NCBI GenBank assembly: GCA_052066835.1
Contig: JBQHRJ010000004.1
DNA length: 64,000 bases
Reading direction: 5' to 3' (one strand)
Origin: UBA2821 sp902763335
GTDB taxonomy: Bacteria > Bacillota > Clostridia > Lachnospirales > Lachnospiraceae
Both the position numbers and the translations under genes were made by a program. This document shows, in pieces, positions 1-8,841 of the stretch (position 1 is the stretch's first letter; each line of letters opens with the position of its first letter). The notes under the pieces were generated by a model, which did no database searches, was not told where the DNA came from, and worked only from the letters and a program-made list of their open reading frames with translations.

Positions 1-159
1 ATCCTTACCCGTGACCATTTTAATATATTCTTTCTCTCTGAGTTTCATCACAACAATAAAAAATATTACAAATAAAACTACAACAAGAAGAAATCTGAAC
101 TGAAAATGTGGATATACATCAAGAAATGTTTTCATGTCTGTAATTCCGGTCCCGAACAC
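1..159 (-). CDS. N-terminal part of an unknown single-pass membrane protein (cut by window edge)
   Basis: Only the first 53 residues are inside the window and the reading frame runs off base 1. The most likely start is the GTG at 159, because a GGAG sits 9 bases upstream; the next in-frame start is an ATG at 135 with a poorer ribosome binding site. The fragment has a short soluble N-terminus, one hydrophobic stretch rich in V, L, I and F (about residues 23-37 from the GTG) and then a basic, charged segment, as expected for a membrane anchor with the rest in the cytoplasm. A good sigma-A promoter lies upstream. I do not recognise the family. Confidence 0.55.
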   Translation of the reverse strand, partial: MFGTGITDMKTFLDVYPHFQFRFLLVVVLFVIFFIVVMKLREKEYIKMVTGKD

Positions 160-259
160 TATCCATCACTCCATTCTGCTGTCACATTATATATAAATAG
201 CCCCGACAGTTTTACTACCGATTCCAACTGCCGGGTGCAATCAATTTTCTTTTGAATTA

Positions 260-287
260 ATTATATCAAATCAGATTATTTTGTCAA
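260..287 (-). promoter_or_regulatory. sigma-A promoter for the gene starting at 159
   Basis: On the minus strand the boxes read TTGACA (282-287), a 16-base spacer and TATAAT (260-265), both consensus. The leader of about 95 bases contains a hairpin (arms 203-211 and 226-234). Confidence 0.7.
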
Positions 288-305
288 TTTGGATTTATGA
301 ATATA

Positions 306-1457
306 TTAAGATGACATTGTCCTTAAACCGTTTACTGACTTCTTTACCGCCGCTATTGTATAATCTAGTTCCTCGATTGTCGTATTTTCCGATAAAGTAA
401 GCCTTAGTGCCCCGTGTGCCTCGTCATCAGTCTGTCCCATTGCCACAAGAACATGACTCGGATTCTTTGATCCTGCGCTACATGCCGAACCGCTTGAACA
501 GCATATTCCCATCGTATCGAGAATTATAACTAATGATTCTCCTTCAATGTGTTTAAAACAGAAATTCGTGTTATTTGGAAGTCTCATTGTCTTATGTCCG
601 TTAAGAGTACACTCAGGCACATTTTCCGTCATCCCCTTTATCAGATAATCTCTTAACTCTGTTTCCTTTTTTATTTTTTCATCCATTTCATTTAAGGCAA
701 TATCTGCCGCCTTACCAAATCCCACAATTCCCGGTACATTCAGTGTGCCTGCACGCAGCTTTTTTTCCTGGGAACCGCCATGCATGAAAGGTTCTATTCC
801 CACATTTTTATTTATATAAAGGCATCCTACCCCTTTTGGGCCATGCAGCTTATGGGCACTGGCACTTAACATATCTATGTTCATCTTTTTTACGTCTATC
901 GGTATTTGTCCAAATGCCTGAACTGCATCTGTATGAAACAGAACATTATTTGCCCTTGCAATTCTGCCTATCTGGGCTATGTTCTGTATAGTTCCCACTT
1001 CGTTATTTGCAGTCATCACTGAAATAATTATAGTTCCTTTTTTTACAACATCCATAACATGCTCTGGATTCACCATCCCGTCTTTATCGACTTCAAGATA
1101 TGTCACCTCATACCCCTCATTTTCCAGTGACCGGCATGTATTTAGCACTGCGTGATGTTCTATCTTTGTCGTTACAATATGTTTTCCCTTTTTTCTATTT
1201 GCCTTAGCAGCGCATTTTAAAGCCCAGTTATCTGCTTCAGTTCCTCCGGAAGTAAAATATATTTCATCTGCATCCGCATTAATTAATTTCGCAATCCTAC
1301 TACGTGCCAACTCTGTTATCTCTCTGGCCTTTGAAGAAAATTCATATATTCCTGAAGGATTGCTATATATCTTAGAAAAATATGGCAACATTTCTCTCAG
1401 TACATCTGAATATATCTTTGTCGTTGCTGCATTATCCAAATATATAAGCTTCTCCAT
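306..1457 (-). CDS. cysteine desulfurase, NifS/IscS family
   Basis: PLP-dependent enzyme that takes sulfur from cysteine to form a persulfide for Fe-S clusters and thiolated tRNA. The N-terminal LDNAATT motif (residues 7-13), SGGTEADN (about 70-77), the histidine that stacks on PLP (EHH, 101), the aspartate of HTDAVQ (177), the PLP lysine in SAHKLHG (203) and the catalytic cysteine in SGSACSAG (326) are all present. The CSSGSACSAGS loop is the long type seen in IscS/NifS. The start at 1457 is preferred over an ATG five codons upstream because GGGGG and AAAGGA precede it. The predicted length, 383 aa, is normal. It is transcribed away from the flippase gene at 1593; no scaffold or thiI gene is next to it, so its exact partner cannot be told. 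Confidence 0.93.
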   Translation of the reverse strand: MEKLIYLDNAATTKIYSDVLREMLPYFSKIYSNPSGIYEFSSKAREITELARSRIAKLINADADEIYFTSGGTEADNWALKCAAKANRKKGKHIVTTKIEHHAVLNTCRSLENEGYEVTYLEVDKDGMVNPEHVMDVVKKGTIIISVMTANNEVGTIQNIAQIGRIARANNVLFHTDAVQAFGQIPIDVKKMNIDMLSASAHKLHGPKGVGCLYINKNVGIEPFMHGGSQEKKLRAGTLNVPGIVGFGKAADIALNEMDEKIKKETELRDYLIKGMTENVPECTLNGHKTMRLPNNTNFCFKHIEGESLVIILDTMGICCSSGSACSAGSKNPSHVLVAMGQTDDEAHGALRLTLSENTTIEELDYTIAAVKKSVNGLRTMSS

Positions 1458-1592
1458 TCCTTTTACCCCCATTACCGGTTATCTTTTTTATATCTTAAGA
1501 ATATATTATGATAAACTTTTGTTTTTGAAACCTGATAGCAATTCTAAATATGAATTTTGCTATAAAACAGTTTTTATGATGGGAGGATTGAC

Positions 1593-3074
1593 ATGAACAA
1601 AAAAAGTTCATTTATCAAAGGTACTTTTATACTGGTTCTTGCCGGCATAGCAGCGAGAATAATAGGGTTCTTCTTCAGAATATTTTTATCGCGCACACTG
1701 GGAGCCGACGGAATAGGCATATATCAGCTCATTTTCCCGATTCAGGGACTCTGCTATGCATTCTGTGCTGCCGGAATCCAGACCGTTATTTCCCAACAGG
1801 TGGCTGCAAGTGTTATCTCAAATGAAACCTCTCCCAGAACCATTTTAAAATGTGGTATGATTTTATCATTTATTCTTTCCGTATTAACTGCCGTCACATT
1901 ATATAAGAATGCCGGTTTTATTTCCTCCGTATTACTCTCTGAAAAAAGATGTACAGTCCCTCTTCAATATCTATCATATTCAATACCTTTTTCTTCTATT
2001 CATACTTGTATATGCGGATATTATTATGGTCTTAACAAAGCCGGAATACCGGCATTTTCACAATTTCTCGAACAGATTGCAAGAGTACTTGCCACATACT
2101 GCGTGTGGATAATACTATGCCGTAACGGCGAAGTTTTCAGTCCCACAAGTGCCGTAATAGGTGCGGTTGCCGGTGAACTTGTCTCATCCGCATACTGCAT
2201 GTACACACTTAATGTAACCAGAATACATAAACCTGATATATCAATCATTAAAAATATAGCCAGAGGTTCGATTCCCCTCACCTCAAACAGACTCCTTTTA
2301 AGTGTATTTCAAAGTGCTGAGGCAATACTTCTGCCATTTTTTCTCAGAAAATCCGGCATGTCATCATCTGATGCCTTAAGTATATACGGAATTCTTACCG
2401 GCATGGCACTGCCTTTTATAATGTTTCCCGCAACAATAACCAATGCCATGTCAACTCTGCTTCTGCCTGCCATTGCAAAAGCCGATGCCGGAAATAATAC
2501 TGAAAAAATCAAATTATCGTCAGAAAAAACCATTATGATAAGCCTGATACTCGGAATATTCTGTACCGGAATATTCTATAATTATGGAAATGACATAGGA
2601 TTAATAATTTTTAATAACAAAACATCGGGATATTATCTTATCATCCTTGCATGGCTTTGTCCGTTTCTTTATCTCAATACAACATTATCAAGCATACTGA
2701 ACGGACTCGGACATACAACCGCAACCTTTTTATTTAATATTTTGTCCATAGCCATCCGTATTATATTTACAATATTTGCCGTCCCGACCCTAGGTATCTC
2801 GGCATACCTGTGTGGAATTTTGGTAAGCCAGTTCATATTGTGTCTGACACAGTACAAAAACCTTTTGTGCTATGTTCACCCCGATTTGCACATGGCAGAT
2901 GCCATTATTCTTCCGGTGCTGCTTATATTTATTTCTGAATTTCTATCTGACGCTTTGTGTACACTGTTACGTTTTAACGGACTATATATGTTAATGTTTT
3001 GCTGTGTGATTACATCAGTTTTGTTTTTCTCAGGTACATATTTATTTATATTAAAAAAGGATATTGATATATAA
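1593..3074 (+). CDS. SpoVB-like polysaccharide/lipid flippase (MOP superfamily)
   Basis: Integral membrane protein of 493 aa with about 12-14 hydrophobic segments and the N-terminal signature of the PST/SpoVB/MurJ group: FIKGTFILVLAGI followed by a conserved GxxRI...SRxLGADGIGIYQL stretch. Such proteins move lipid-linked sugar intermediates across the membrane; SpoVB itself is needed for spore cortex synthesis. The ribosome binding site GGGAGG is seven bases before the ATG. It is one of the few plus-strand genes. A palindromic repeat (3075-3133) begins one base after the stop codon. It could equally be a MurJ-type lipid II flippase or a capsule flippase; the match to the SpoVB branch is my reading of the N-terminus. 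Confidence 0.82.
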   Translation: MNKKSSFIKGTFILVLAGIAARIIGFFFRIFLSRTLGADGIGIYQLIFPIQGLCYAFCAAGIQTVISQQVAASVISNETSPRTILKCGMILSFILSVLTAVTLYKNAGFISSVLLSEKRCTVPLQYLSYSIPFSSIHTCICGYYYGLNKAGIPAFSQFLEQIARVLATYCVWIILCRNGEVFSPTSAVIGAVAGELVSSAYCMYTLNVTRIHKPDISIIKNIARGSIPLTSNRLLLSVFQSAEAILLPFFLRKSGMSSSDALSIYGILTGMALPFIMFPATITNAMSTLLLPAIAKADAGNNTEKIKLSSEKTIMISLILGIFCTGIFYNYGNDIGLIIFNNKTSGYYLIILAWLCPFLYLNTTLSSILNGLGHTTATFLFNILSIAIRIIFTIFAVPTLGISAYLCGILVSQFILCLTQYKNLLCYVHPDLHMADAIILPVLLIFISEFLSDALCTLLRFNGLYMLMFCCVITSVLFFSGTYLFILKKDIDI

Positions 3075-3133
3075 GATTCAGGTGTCAAAAGCCCCTACGG
3101 GGACTAGCCAAGCACCCTTTTGACACCTGAATC
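3075..3133. repeat. palindromic repeat, copy A (short form)
   Basis: A perfect 17-bp inverted repeat (3075-3091 with 3117-3133) encloses 25 bases that hold a second small hairpin, CCCC-TAC-GGGG (3092-3102). Read on the minus strand it shares its layout with a longer copy at 51722-51837: GTGTCAAAA, then GGTGCT, then GGCTA, a CCCC/GGGG hairpin and TTTTGACAC. It lies directly after the flippase stop codon and may act as its terminator, although no clean run of T follows on the plus strand. Confidence 0.75.
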
Positions 3134-3135
3134 TA

Positions 3136-3182
3136 TATAAAATAAACCTCACAGACAGATTACACTTTACCTGTCTGTGAGG
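3136..3182 (-). terminator. rho-independent terminator of trpS
   Basis: A perfect 12-bp stem (3147-3158 with 3171-3182) and a 12-base loop; on the minus strand the stem is followed by TTTATTTTAT. Confidence 0.85.
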
Positions 3183-3206
3183 CCTAAATCATATATTTCT
3201 GATATA

Positions 3207-4289
3207 CTACTTATATTTTTCAGCCTGCGAATTAATAAGTTCCACATCATCAAAATAATTTATTTTCATTTTTGATTTCACTTCGGCAAGTGTATTTGCA
3301 GCAACCTCTCTTGCTGTCTCACTTCCCTTTTTAAGTATCTCATATACTGCCGGAATATCTTTTTCTAATTCCTTACGTCTGTTTCTTATAGGTTCAAGTT
3401 CTTCCTGAATTACGTTGTTAAGGAATTTTTTAACCTTTACGTCACCCAGTCCGCCTCTCTTATAATGTTCTTTCATTTCATCAAGACATGCATAATCAGG
3501 ACAGTATCTCTCGAAATGTTCATCCTTACAAAAAGCATCAAGATATATGAATACCGGATTGCCGTCGACTTTTCCCGGATCACTTACCTGTATATGGTTC
3601 GGATCAGTAAACATGCTCATAATCTTCTTTTTTACCTCATCAGGTGTATCCGAAAGATATATACAGTTTCCAAGGGATTTGCTCATTTTAGCCTTTCCAT
3701 CAGTTCCCGGAAGTCTCATACATGCTTTATTCTGTGGCAGAAGTGCATCCGGCTCCACAAGTGCCTCTCCATATACTGAATTAAATTTTCTCACTATCTC
3801 TCGTGTCTGCTCAATCATAGGGAGCTGGTCATCTCCTACCGGCACTGTTGTAGCTTTAAATGCTGTTATGTCAGCCGCCTGACTTATAGGATATGTGAAA
3901 AATCCAACTGGAATACTTGCCTCAAAATTTCTCATCTGAATCTCAGACTTAACTGTCGGATTTCTCTGAAGTCTTGACACAGTAACAAGGTTCATATAAT
4001 AAAATGATAATTCACACAGCTCAGATATCTGCGACTGTATAAGTATATTTGATTTTGCAGGATCAAGTCCGCATGATAAATAATCAAGTGCAACCTCTAT
4101 AATATTCTGTCTTACCTTTTCAGGGTTATCAGCATTATCTGTAAGCGCCTGTGCATCAGCTATCATTATAAATATCTTTTTATAATTTCCGGAATTCTGT
4201 AATTCTACTCTTCTTTTCAGAGAACCTACATAATGTCCTACATGAAGTCTTCCTGTAGGTCTGTCTCCGGTCAATATGATTTTATCCAT
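3207..4289 (-). CDS. trpS: tryptophanyl-tRNA synthetase
   Basis: Class I aminoacyl-tRNA synthetase that charges tRNA-Trp. The N-terminus reads ILTGDRPTGRLHVGHYVGS, containing the GxxPTG and HVGH (HIGH) motifs, and KMSKS is present in AKMSKSLGN past the middle. At 360 aa it is full length. The frame stays open 34 codons further upstream, but that extension would run into the rpsU terminator; the ATG at 4289 has GGAGG at a good distance and gives the family-standard N-terminus. It has its own promoter with a leader of under 30 bases, so there is no room for a T-box. A strong terminator closes the transcript. Confidence 0.96.
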   Translation of the reverse strand: MDKIILTGDRPTGRLHVGHYVGSLKRRVELQNSGNYKKIFIMIADAQALTDNADNPEKVRQNIIEVALDYLSCGLDPAKSNILIQSQISELCELSFYYMNLVTVSRLQRNPTVKSEIQMRNFEASIPVGFFTYPISQAADITAFKATTVPVGDDQLPMIEQTREIVRKFNSVYGEALVEPDALLPQNKACMRLPGTDGKAKMSKSLGNCIYLSDTPDEVKKKIMSMFTDPNHIQVSDPGKVDGNPVFIYLDAFCKDEHFERYCPDYACLDEMKEHYKRGGLGDVKVKKFLNNVIQEELEPIRNRRKELEKDIPAVYEILKKGSETAREVAANTLAEVKSKMKINYFDDVELINSQAEKYK

Positions 4290-4323
4290 TTTGTCATTTC
4301 CTCCTTTAAATACCATAGTGTCT

Positions 4324-4352
4324 ATTATATATTCCAAATGCCCATAAGTCAA
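4324..4352 (-). promoter_or_regulatory. sigma-A promoter of trpS
   Basis: Minus strand: TTGACT (4347-4352), 17-base spacer, TATAAT (4324-4329). It sits immediately after the rpsU terminator, so trpS is a separate transcript. Confidence 0.8.
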
Positions 4353-4356
4353 ACTT

Positions 4357-4382
4357 AAAAAAGAGATACCTTGCGGTATCTC
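4357..4382 (-). terminator. rho-independent terminator of rpsU
   Basis: Stem GAGATACC/GGTATCTC with a TTGC/GCAA loop, followed on the minus strand by TTTTTT. It begins 10 bases after the rpsU stop. Confidence 0.88.
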
Positions 4383-4392
4383 CTTTAGCACA

Positions 4393-4569
4393 TTAATTAT
4401 ATTTACGTTTTCTTGCTGCTTCAGACTTTTTCTTACGCTTCACGCTTGGCTTTTCGTAATGTTCTCTTTTACGAATTTCCTGCTGAATGCCTGCCTTAGC
4501 ACAGTTTCTTTTGAATCTGCGTAAAGCACTATCTAAAGACTCGTTTTCTTTAACGATTACATTCGACAT
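4393..4569 (-). CDS. rpsU: 30S ribosomal protein S21
   Basis: A 58-aa, strongly basic protein whose translation begins MSNVIVKENESLDSALRRF and ends in a run of K and R (KRKKKSEAARKRKYN), the standard S21 pattern. S21 sits on the small subunit platform near the anti-Shine-Dalgarno region. GGGAGG lies about 13 bases before the ATG, a slightly long spacing. It is flanked by its own promoter and terminator and is therefore probably a monocistronic unit between alaS and trpS. Confidence 0.95.
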   Translation of the reverse strand: MSNVIVKENESLDSALRRFKRNCAKAGIQQEIRKREHYEKPSVKRKKKSEAARKRKYN

Positions 4570-4647
4570 AGTCTCACACCTAACCTCCCTCCAGTTGTGG
4601 AATGTGCATAATACAACTGTTTGGGTATTTTTTTTGCACTAGAAAAT

Positions 4648-4675
4648 ATTATATCATATTTTCTTCATACGTCAA
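4648..4675 (-). promoter_or_regulatory. sigma-A promoter of rpsU
   Basis: Minus strand: TTGACG (4670-4675), 16-base spacer, TATAAT (4648-4653). Expected start of transcription about 70 bases before the rpsU ATG. Confidence 0.75.
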
Positions 4676-4712
4676 GCCTATTTTTTATTTATCTCCCCTC
4701 TTTTTAATATAT

Positions 4713-7349
4713 CTATACCTGCTCTGCAAGTACTTCTTCTGCTTTCTTTAACGCATCATCTATTCCTGCCGGATTCTTACCGCCTGCCTGAGCCATATTT
4801 GGACGGCCGCCACCGCCACCGCCTACAACAGGTGCTATGGCTTTTACGAGATTTCCTGCGTGTGCTCCCTTAGATATAACATCATCAGTTGCCATTACAA
4901 CAAGATTAACCTTTCCGTCATTCTCTGCCGCCAAAACGATAACACCACTTCCAATCTTATCTTTAAGGCTGTCACCCAGATCACGTAATCCGTTCATATC
5001 CATATCGGCAATCTTTGAAGCAAGAAGTTTTACGCCCTTGACCTCTTTAACCTGATTCATTACATCACCGAGCGAGTTGTTGGCAAGTTTCTTTTTAAGA
5101 CTTTCATTCTCACTCTTCAGGCTCTTAATCTCATCATATAATGACTGTATCTTAAGAGTAAGTTTCTGTGGTTCTGTCTTAGCTGCCTTTGCTGCATCTT
5201 CAAGCTCTTTTTCAAGCTTATTATAATATTCCGTAACAGCTTTTCCTGTGAGGGCATCTATTCTTCTGACTCCTGCCGCTACACCTGACTCAGATATAAT
5301 CTTAAACTGCGAAATCACACTTGTATTTGAAACATGTGTTCCACCACAGAATTCCTTTGAGAAGTCTCCCATCGATACAACTCGTACCTTTTCTCCGTAC
5401 TTCTCGCCGAATAATGCCATGGCACCTGTCTTTCTTGCCTCTTCGATTGTCATAATATCAGTTACTACCGGTATAGTTTCAGCAATTTTTTCATTTACAA
5501 TATTTTCAACGGCTTTAATTTCTTCATCTGTCATAGCCTGAAAATGTGTAAAGTCAAATCTTAAATGATCTTTATTTACAAGGGAACCTGCCTGCTCAAC
5601 ATGTGTTCCGAGAATTTCTCTTAATGCCTTCTGAAGAAGATGTGTTGCACTGTGGTTCTTTGCTGTAGCACTTCTCACATCAGCATCAACTTTAAGTGTT
5701 ACCGTATCTCCTACTTTGAACATACCCTTTGTTACTTTTCCGACATGTCCGACTTTACCGCCAAGAAGTTTTATAGTATCAAGTACTTTAAATTCTGCAC
5801 TGTCTGTATATATTATACCTGTATCAGCTTCCTGACCACCCATGCTTGCATAGAACGGTGTCTGTTCCACGATTATTGTTCCTATATCACCATCTGCCAA
5901 CGCCTGTGTAAGTTCTGTTTCAGTAGTGAGTACTGTTATCTTACTGTCTGCCTCTAATCTGTCGTATCCTACGAACTCTGTTGTTATTGACGGATCAATT
6001 GACTCATATACAGTAACATCAGCTCCCATATAGTTTGTCACTTTACGGGCATTTCTTGCTTTCTCTTTCTGTGCATTCATTGCTGCCTTAAAGCCTTCTT
6101 CGTCAATTGTCATTCCCTTTTCTTCGAGAATTTCCATTGTAAGATCATATGGGAATCCATATGTATCATAAAGCTTAAATGCATTCTCTCCCGATAACTG
6201 GCTGCTTCCTTTTTCATTCATTTCTTTTTCCATGTCAGCCAGAATACTAAGTCCCTGGTCAATAGTCTTGCTGAATTTATTTTCTTCCTCAGTAAGAACA
6301 GTAAATATCATATCTTTCTTCTCATCAAGTTCCGGATATCCGTCCTTTGAACCCTCTATAACAGTTTCACTGAGTTTTGCAAGGAATTTTCCGTCAATAC
6401 CGAGTAATTTTCCGTGACGAGCCGCACGTCTTATAAGTCTTCTTAAAACATATCCTCTTCCTTCATTTGAAGGCATGATTCCATCTGATATCATAAATGT
6501 TGCCGATCTTATATGATCCGTAACTATACGGATTGATACATCCTTTTTATCATCTGTCTGATATGTTGTTCCTGCGAATTCACAAACTTTATTTCTAAGT
6601 GCACATACAGTATCAACATCAAAAATAGAATCAACGTCCTGAACTACACTTGCAAGACGCTCAAGCCCCATTCCTGTATCAATGTTTTTCTGAACAAGTT
6701 CTGTATAATTTCCCTTGCCGTCATTCTCAAACTGTGTAAATACGTTGTTCCATATTTCCATATATCTGTCACATTCGCATCCTACAGTACATCCCGGCTT
6801 TCCACATCCGTACTTCTCGCCTCTGTCATAATAAATCTCTGAACATGGTCCGCAAGGTCCTGCTCCATGCTCCCAGAAATTATCTTCTTTTCCAAATCTG
6901 AATATTCTGTCCTCTGCAATACCTATCTCTTTATTCCAGATTTCAAATGCCTCATCATCATCCTGATATACAGAAGGATACAGTCTGTCTGCATCGAGTC
7001 CTACAACCTCTGTAAGAAATTCCCATGACCAGTGAATTGCCTCTGTCTTAAAGTAATCACCAAATGAAAAATTACCAAGCATTTCAAAAAATGTACCGTG
7101 ACGTGCTGTTTTACCTATATTCTCTATATCTCCTGTACGAATACATTTCTGACATGTTGTCACTCTTCTTCTTGGCGGAATCTCCTGCCCTGTAAAATAA
7201 GGCTTTAAAGGTGCCATTCCTGAATTTATCAGCAATAAACTGTTATCATTGTGGGGAACCAGTGAAAAGCTGTTCATTTTTAAATGACCTTTGCTTTCAA
7301 AGAATTCCAAAAACATTCTTCTTAATTCATTAACTCCATACTTCTGCAT
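4713..7349 (-). CDS. alaS: alanyl-tRNA synthetase
   Basis: Full-length (878 aa) class II synthetase for tRNA-Ala. The N-terminal catalytic domain starts NELRRMFLEFFESKGH and contains the motif 2 region RRRVTTCQKCIRTGDI. The editing domain carries the zinc-site pairs HSATH and CGGTH. A coiled coil (about residues 715-765) leads to the C-Ala domain with its glycine stretch GGGGGGRPNMAQAGG near the end. AAAGGAA precedes the ATG. It lies 19 bases after a 47-aa membrane peptide gene, which itself follows tyrS by 19 bases, so the three are probably one transcript. Confidence 0.97.
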   Translation of the reverse strand: MQKYGVNELRRMFLEFFESKGHLKMNSFSLVPHNDNSLLLINSGMAPLKPYFTGQEIPPRRRVTTCQKCIRTGDIENIGKTARHGTFFEMLGNFSFGDYFKTEAIHWSWEFLTEVVGLDADRLYPSVYQDDDEAFEIWNKEIGIAEDRIFRFGKEDNFWEHGAGPCGPCSEIYYDRGEKYGCGKPGCTVGCECDRYMEIWNNVFTQFENDGKGNYTELVQKNIDTGMGLERLASVVQDVDSIFDVDTVCALRNKVCEFAGTTYQTDDKKDVSIRIVTDHIRSATFMISDGIMPSNEGRGYVLRRLIRRAARHGKLLGIDGKFLAKLSETVIEGSKDGYPELDEKKDMIFTVLTEEENKFSKTIDQGLSILADMEKEMNEKGSSQLSGENAFKLYDTYGFPYDLTMEILEEKGMTIDEEGFKAAMNAQKEKARNARKVTNYMGADVTVYESIDPSITTEFVGYDRLEADSKITVLTTETELTQALADGDIGTIIVEQTPFYASMGGQEADTGIIYTDSAEFKVLDTIKLLGGKVGHVGKVTKGMFKVGDTVTLKVDADVRSATAKNHSATHLLQKALREILGTHVEQAGSLVNKDHLRFDFTHFQAMTDEEIKAVENIVNEKIAETIPVVTDIMTIEEARKTGAMALFGEKYGEKVRVVSMGDFSKEFCGGTHVSNTSVISQFKIISESGVAAGVRRIDALTGKAVTEYYNKLEKELEDAAKAAKTEPQKLTLKIQSLYDEIKSLKSENESLKKKLANNSLGDVMNQVKEVKGVKLLASKIADMDMNGLRDLGDSLKDKIGSGVIVLAAENDGKVNLVVMATDDVISKGAHAGNLVKAIAPVVGGGGGGRPNMAQAGGKNPAGIDDALKKAEEVLAEQV

Positions 7350-7368
7350 CGTTGTCTGTTCCTTTCAT

Positions 7369-7512
7369 TTAATCTGCATTCTCTGCACTGTTTGCATTCT
7401 TTGCATCTTTCTTATCACGAAGTTTCTTTCCTGTAAACACTGCACTTACTATAACTAATATCATTAAAATAAAAACTACCGGATACCATATAACTGCCTG
7501 TAATAATGTCAT
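7369..7512 (-). CDS. small single-pass membrane protein between tyrS and alaS
   Basis: A 47-aa frame starting at the ATG at 7512, with AGGAG nine bases upstream. Residues 4-25 form one hydrophobic helix (QAVIWYPVVFILMILVIVSAVF), so I describe it by position only: a helix bounded by GKKLRDKKDAK and an N-, A- and K-rich tail. By the positive-inside rule the tail would be cytoplasmic. Exact 19-base gaps on both sides to tyrS and alaS and the good ribosome binding site support a real gene. Family not recognised; the layout resembles small OadG/FeoB-associated-type membrane peptides only in a general way. Confidence 0.65.
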   Translation of the reverse strand: MTLLQAVIWYPVVFILMILVIVSAVFTGKKLRDKKDAKNANSAENAD

Positions 7513-7531
7513 ACTTCATCGCTCCTATCTA

Positions 7532-8761
7532 TTATTTTACTTTAATCTGACGGAAACCTTTCTTTCCCTTTTTAAGAACAAGTGCATTTTCATCATCTAA
7601 ATCATCTGCAGTAAATTTCTTATCAATCTCTGTTACCTTTACATCATTTGCAGATACACCACCCTGGATAACAAGTCTTCTTGCCTCTGAACGGTTCTTT
7701 GCAAGATTTGTATCTACAAGTAATGCCAGAATATCCTTTGATTCAAATTCTGCCGCATCAATTTCAGATGTAGGCATATTCTCACTCTTACCGCCACTGG
7801 CAAACACGGCTCTTGCAGCTTCCTGTGCCTTAGCTGCCTCCTCTTCACCGTGAACAATCTTTGTAACCTCATAAGCAAGAACTTCTTTTGCCTTATTTAT
7901 TTCAGCACCTTCTAATGCACCGAGTCTTCTAACCTCATCCATAGGTACAAATGTGAGAAGTGACAGACACTTTTCTACATCTGCATCGTCTACATTTCTC
8001 CAATACTGGTAGAAATCATATGGGGAAGTCTTCTCAGGATCAAGCCATAATGCTCCTCCAACAGTTTTTCCCATCTTCTGTCCCTGACTGTTTGTAAGAA
8101 GTGTACAGGTCATCGCATACGCTTCCTTCTGTTCCTTTCTGCGGACAAGTTCAACACCTGCAATCATGTTTGACCACTGGTCATCACCGCCAAGCTCCAT
8201 CTTACAACCGTACTTTTTATTAAGAACATAGAAATCGTATCCCTGCATGAGCATATAGTTAAATTCAAGAAATGTAAGTCCTTTTTCCATTCTCTGCTTA
8301 AAGCACTCTGCCGTAAGCATTCTGTTTACAGAGAAATGAACTCCTACTTCTCTTAAGAAATCAACATAATTCAAATCCATCAGCCAGTCGGCATTATTTA
8401 CGATAAGTGCCTTACCATCACTGAAATCGATGAATTTTTCCATCTGTTTCTTTATAGAGTCAACATTATGCTGAATTGTCTCTTTAGTCATCATCTTACG
8501 CATATCATTCTTACCGCTAGGATCGCCTATCATGGCTGTTCCTCCGCCGATAAGAGCTATAGGTCTGTGTCCGTACTGCTGCATATATCTCATAAACATC
8601 ATGGCTATGAAATGTCCTACATGAAGGCTGTCTGCCGTAGGATCAAAGCCGATATAAAATGTTATTTTCTCATTCTCTAATAATTCTTTTATTTCTTTTT
8701 CGTGGGTAAGCTGTTTTATATATCCACGCTCAACTAAAACGTCATAAACATTCTGTGACAT
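7532..8761 (-). CDS. tyrS: tyrosyl-tRNA synthetase
   Basis: Class I synthetase for tRNA-Tyr, 409 aa. The Rossmann core carries YIGFDPTADSLHVGHF with the HVGH form of the HIGH motif near residue 45, the tyrosine pocket stretch MQGYDF and GGDDQWSN, and the KMSKS loop in the variant KMGKT (GQKMGKTVGG). The C-terminal S4-like RNA-binding domain follows (NRSEARRLVIQGGVSAN). GGAGG lies 8 bases before the ATG. It is first in a probable tyrS-small peptide-alaS transcript. The leader is only about 40 bases, so the T-box common upstream of tyrS in Firmicutes is absent here. Confidence 0.96.
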   Translation of the reverse strand: MSQNVYDVLVERGYIKQLTHEKEIKELLENEKITFYIGFDPTADSLHVGHFIAMMFMRYMQQYGHRPIALIGGGTAMIGDPSGKNDMRKMMTKETIQHNVDSIKKQMEKFIDFSDGKALIVNNADWLMDLNYVDFLREVGVHFSVNRMLTAECFKQRMEKGLTFLEFNYMLMQGYDFYVLNKKYGCKMELGGDDQWSNMIAGVELVRRKEQKEAYAMTCTLLTNSQGQKMGKTVGGALWLDPEKTSPYDFYQYWRNVDDADVEKCLSLLTFVPMDEVRRLGALEGAEINKAKEVLAYEVTKIVHGEEEAAKAQEAARAVFASGGKSENMPTSEIDAAEFESKDILALLVDTNLAKNRSEARRLVIQGGVSANDVKVTEIDKKFTADDLDDENALVLKKGKKGFRQIKVK

Positions 8762-8805
8762 TTTTATTTCCTCCGTTTCTTACATACACTTTTACTAATC
8801 ATGTT

Positions 8806-8834
8806 ATTTTAACACAAATTTAATATATGTTCAA
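8806..8834 (-). promoter_or_regulatory. sigma-A promoter of tyrS
   Basis: Minus strand: TTGAAC (8829-8834), 17-base spacer, TAAAAT (8806-8811). Confidence 0.65.
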
Positions 8835-8841
8835 TGGATTT

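Noticed and set aside
1535..1563. ATAGCAA/TTGCTAT inverted repeat before the flippase gene
   Set aside because: Arms are only 7 bp, AT-rich and 15 bases apart; not convincing as terminator or operator.
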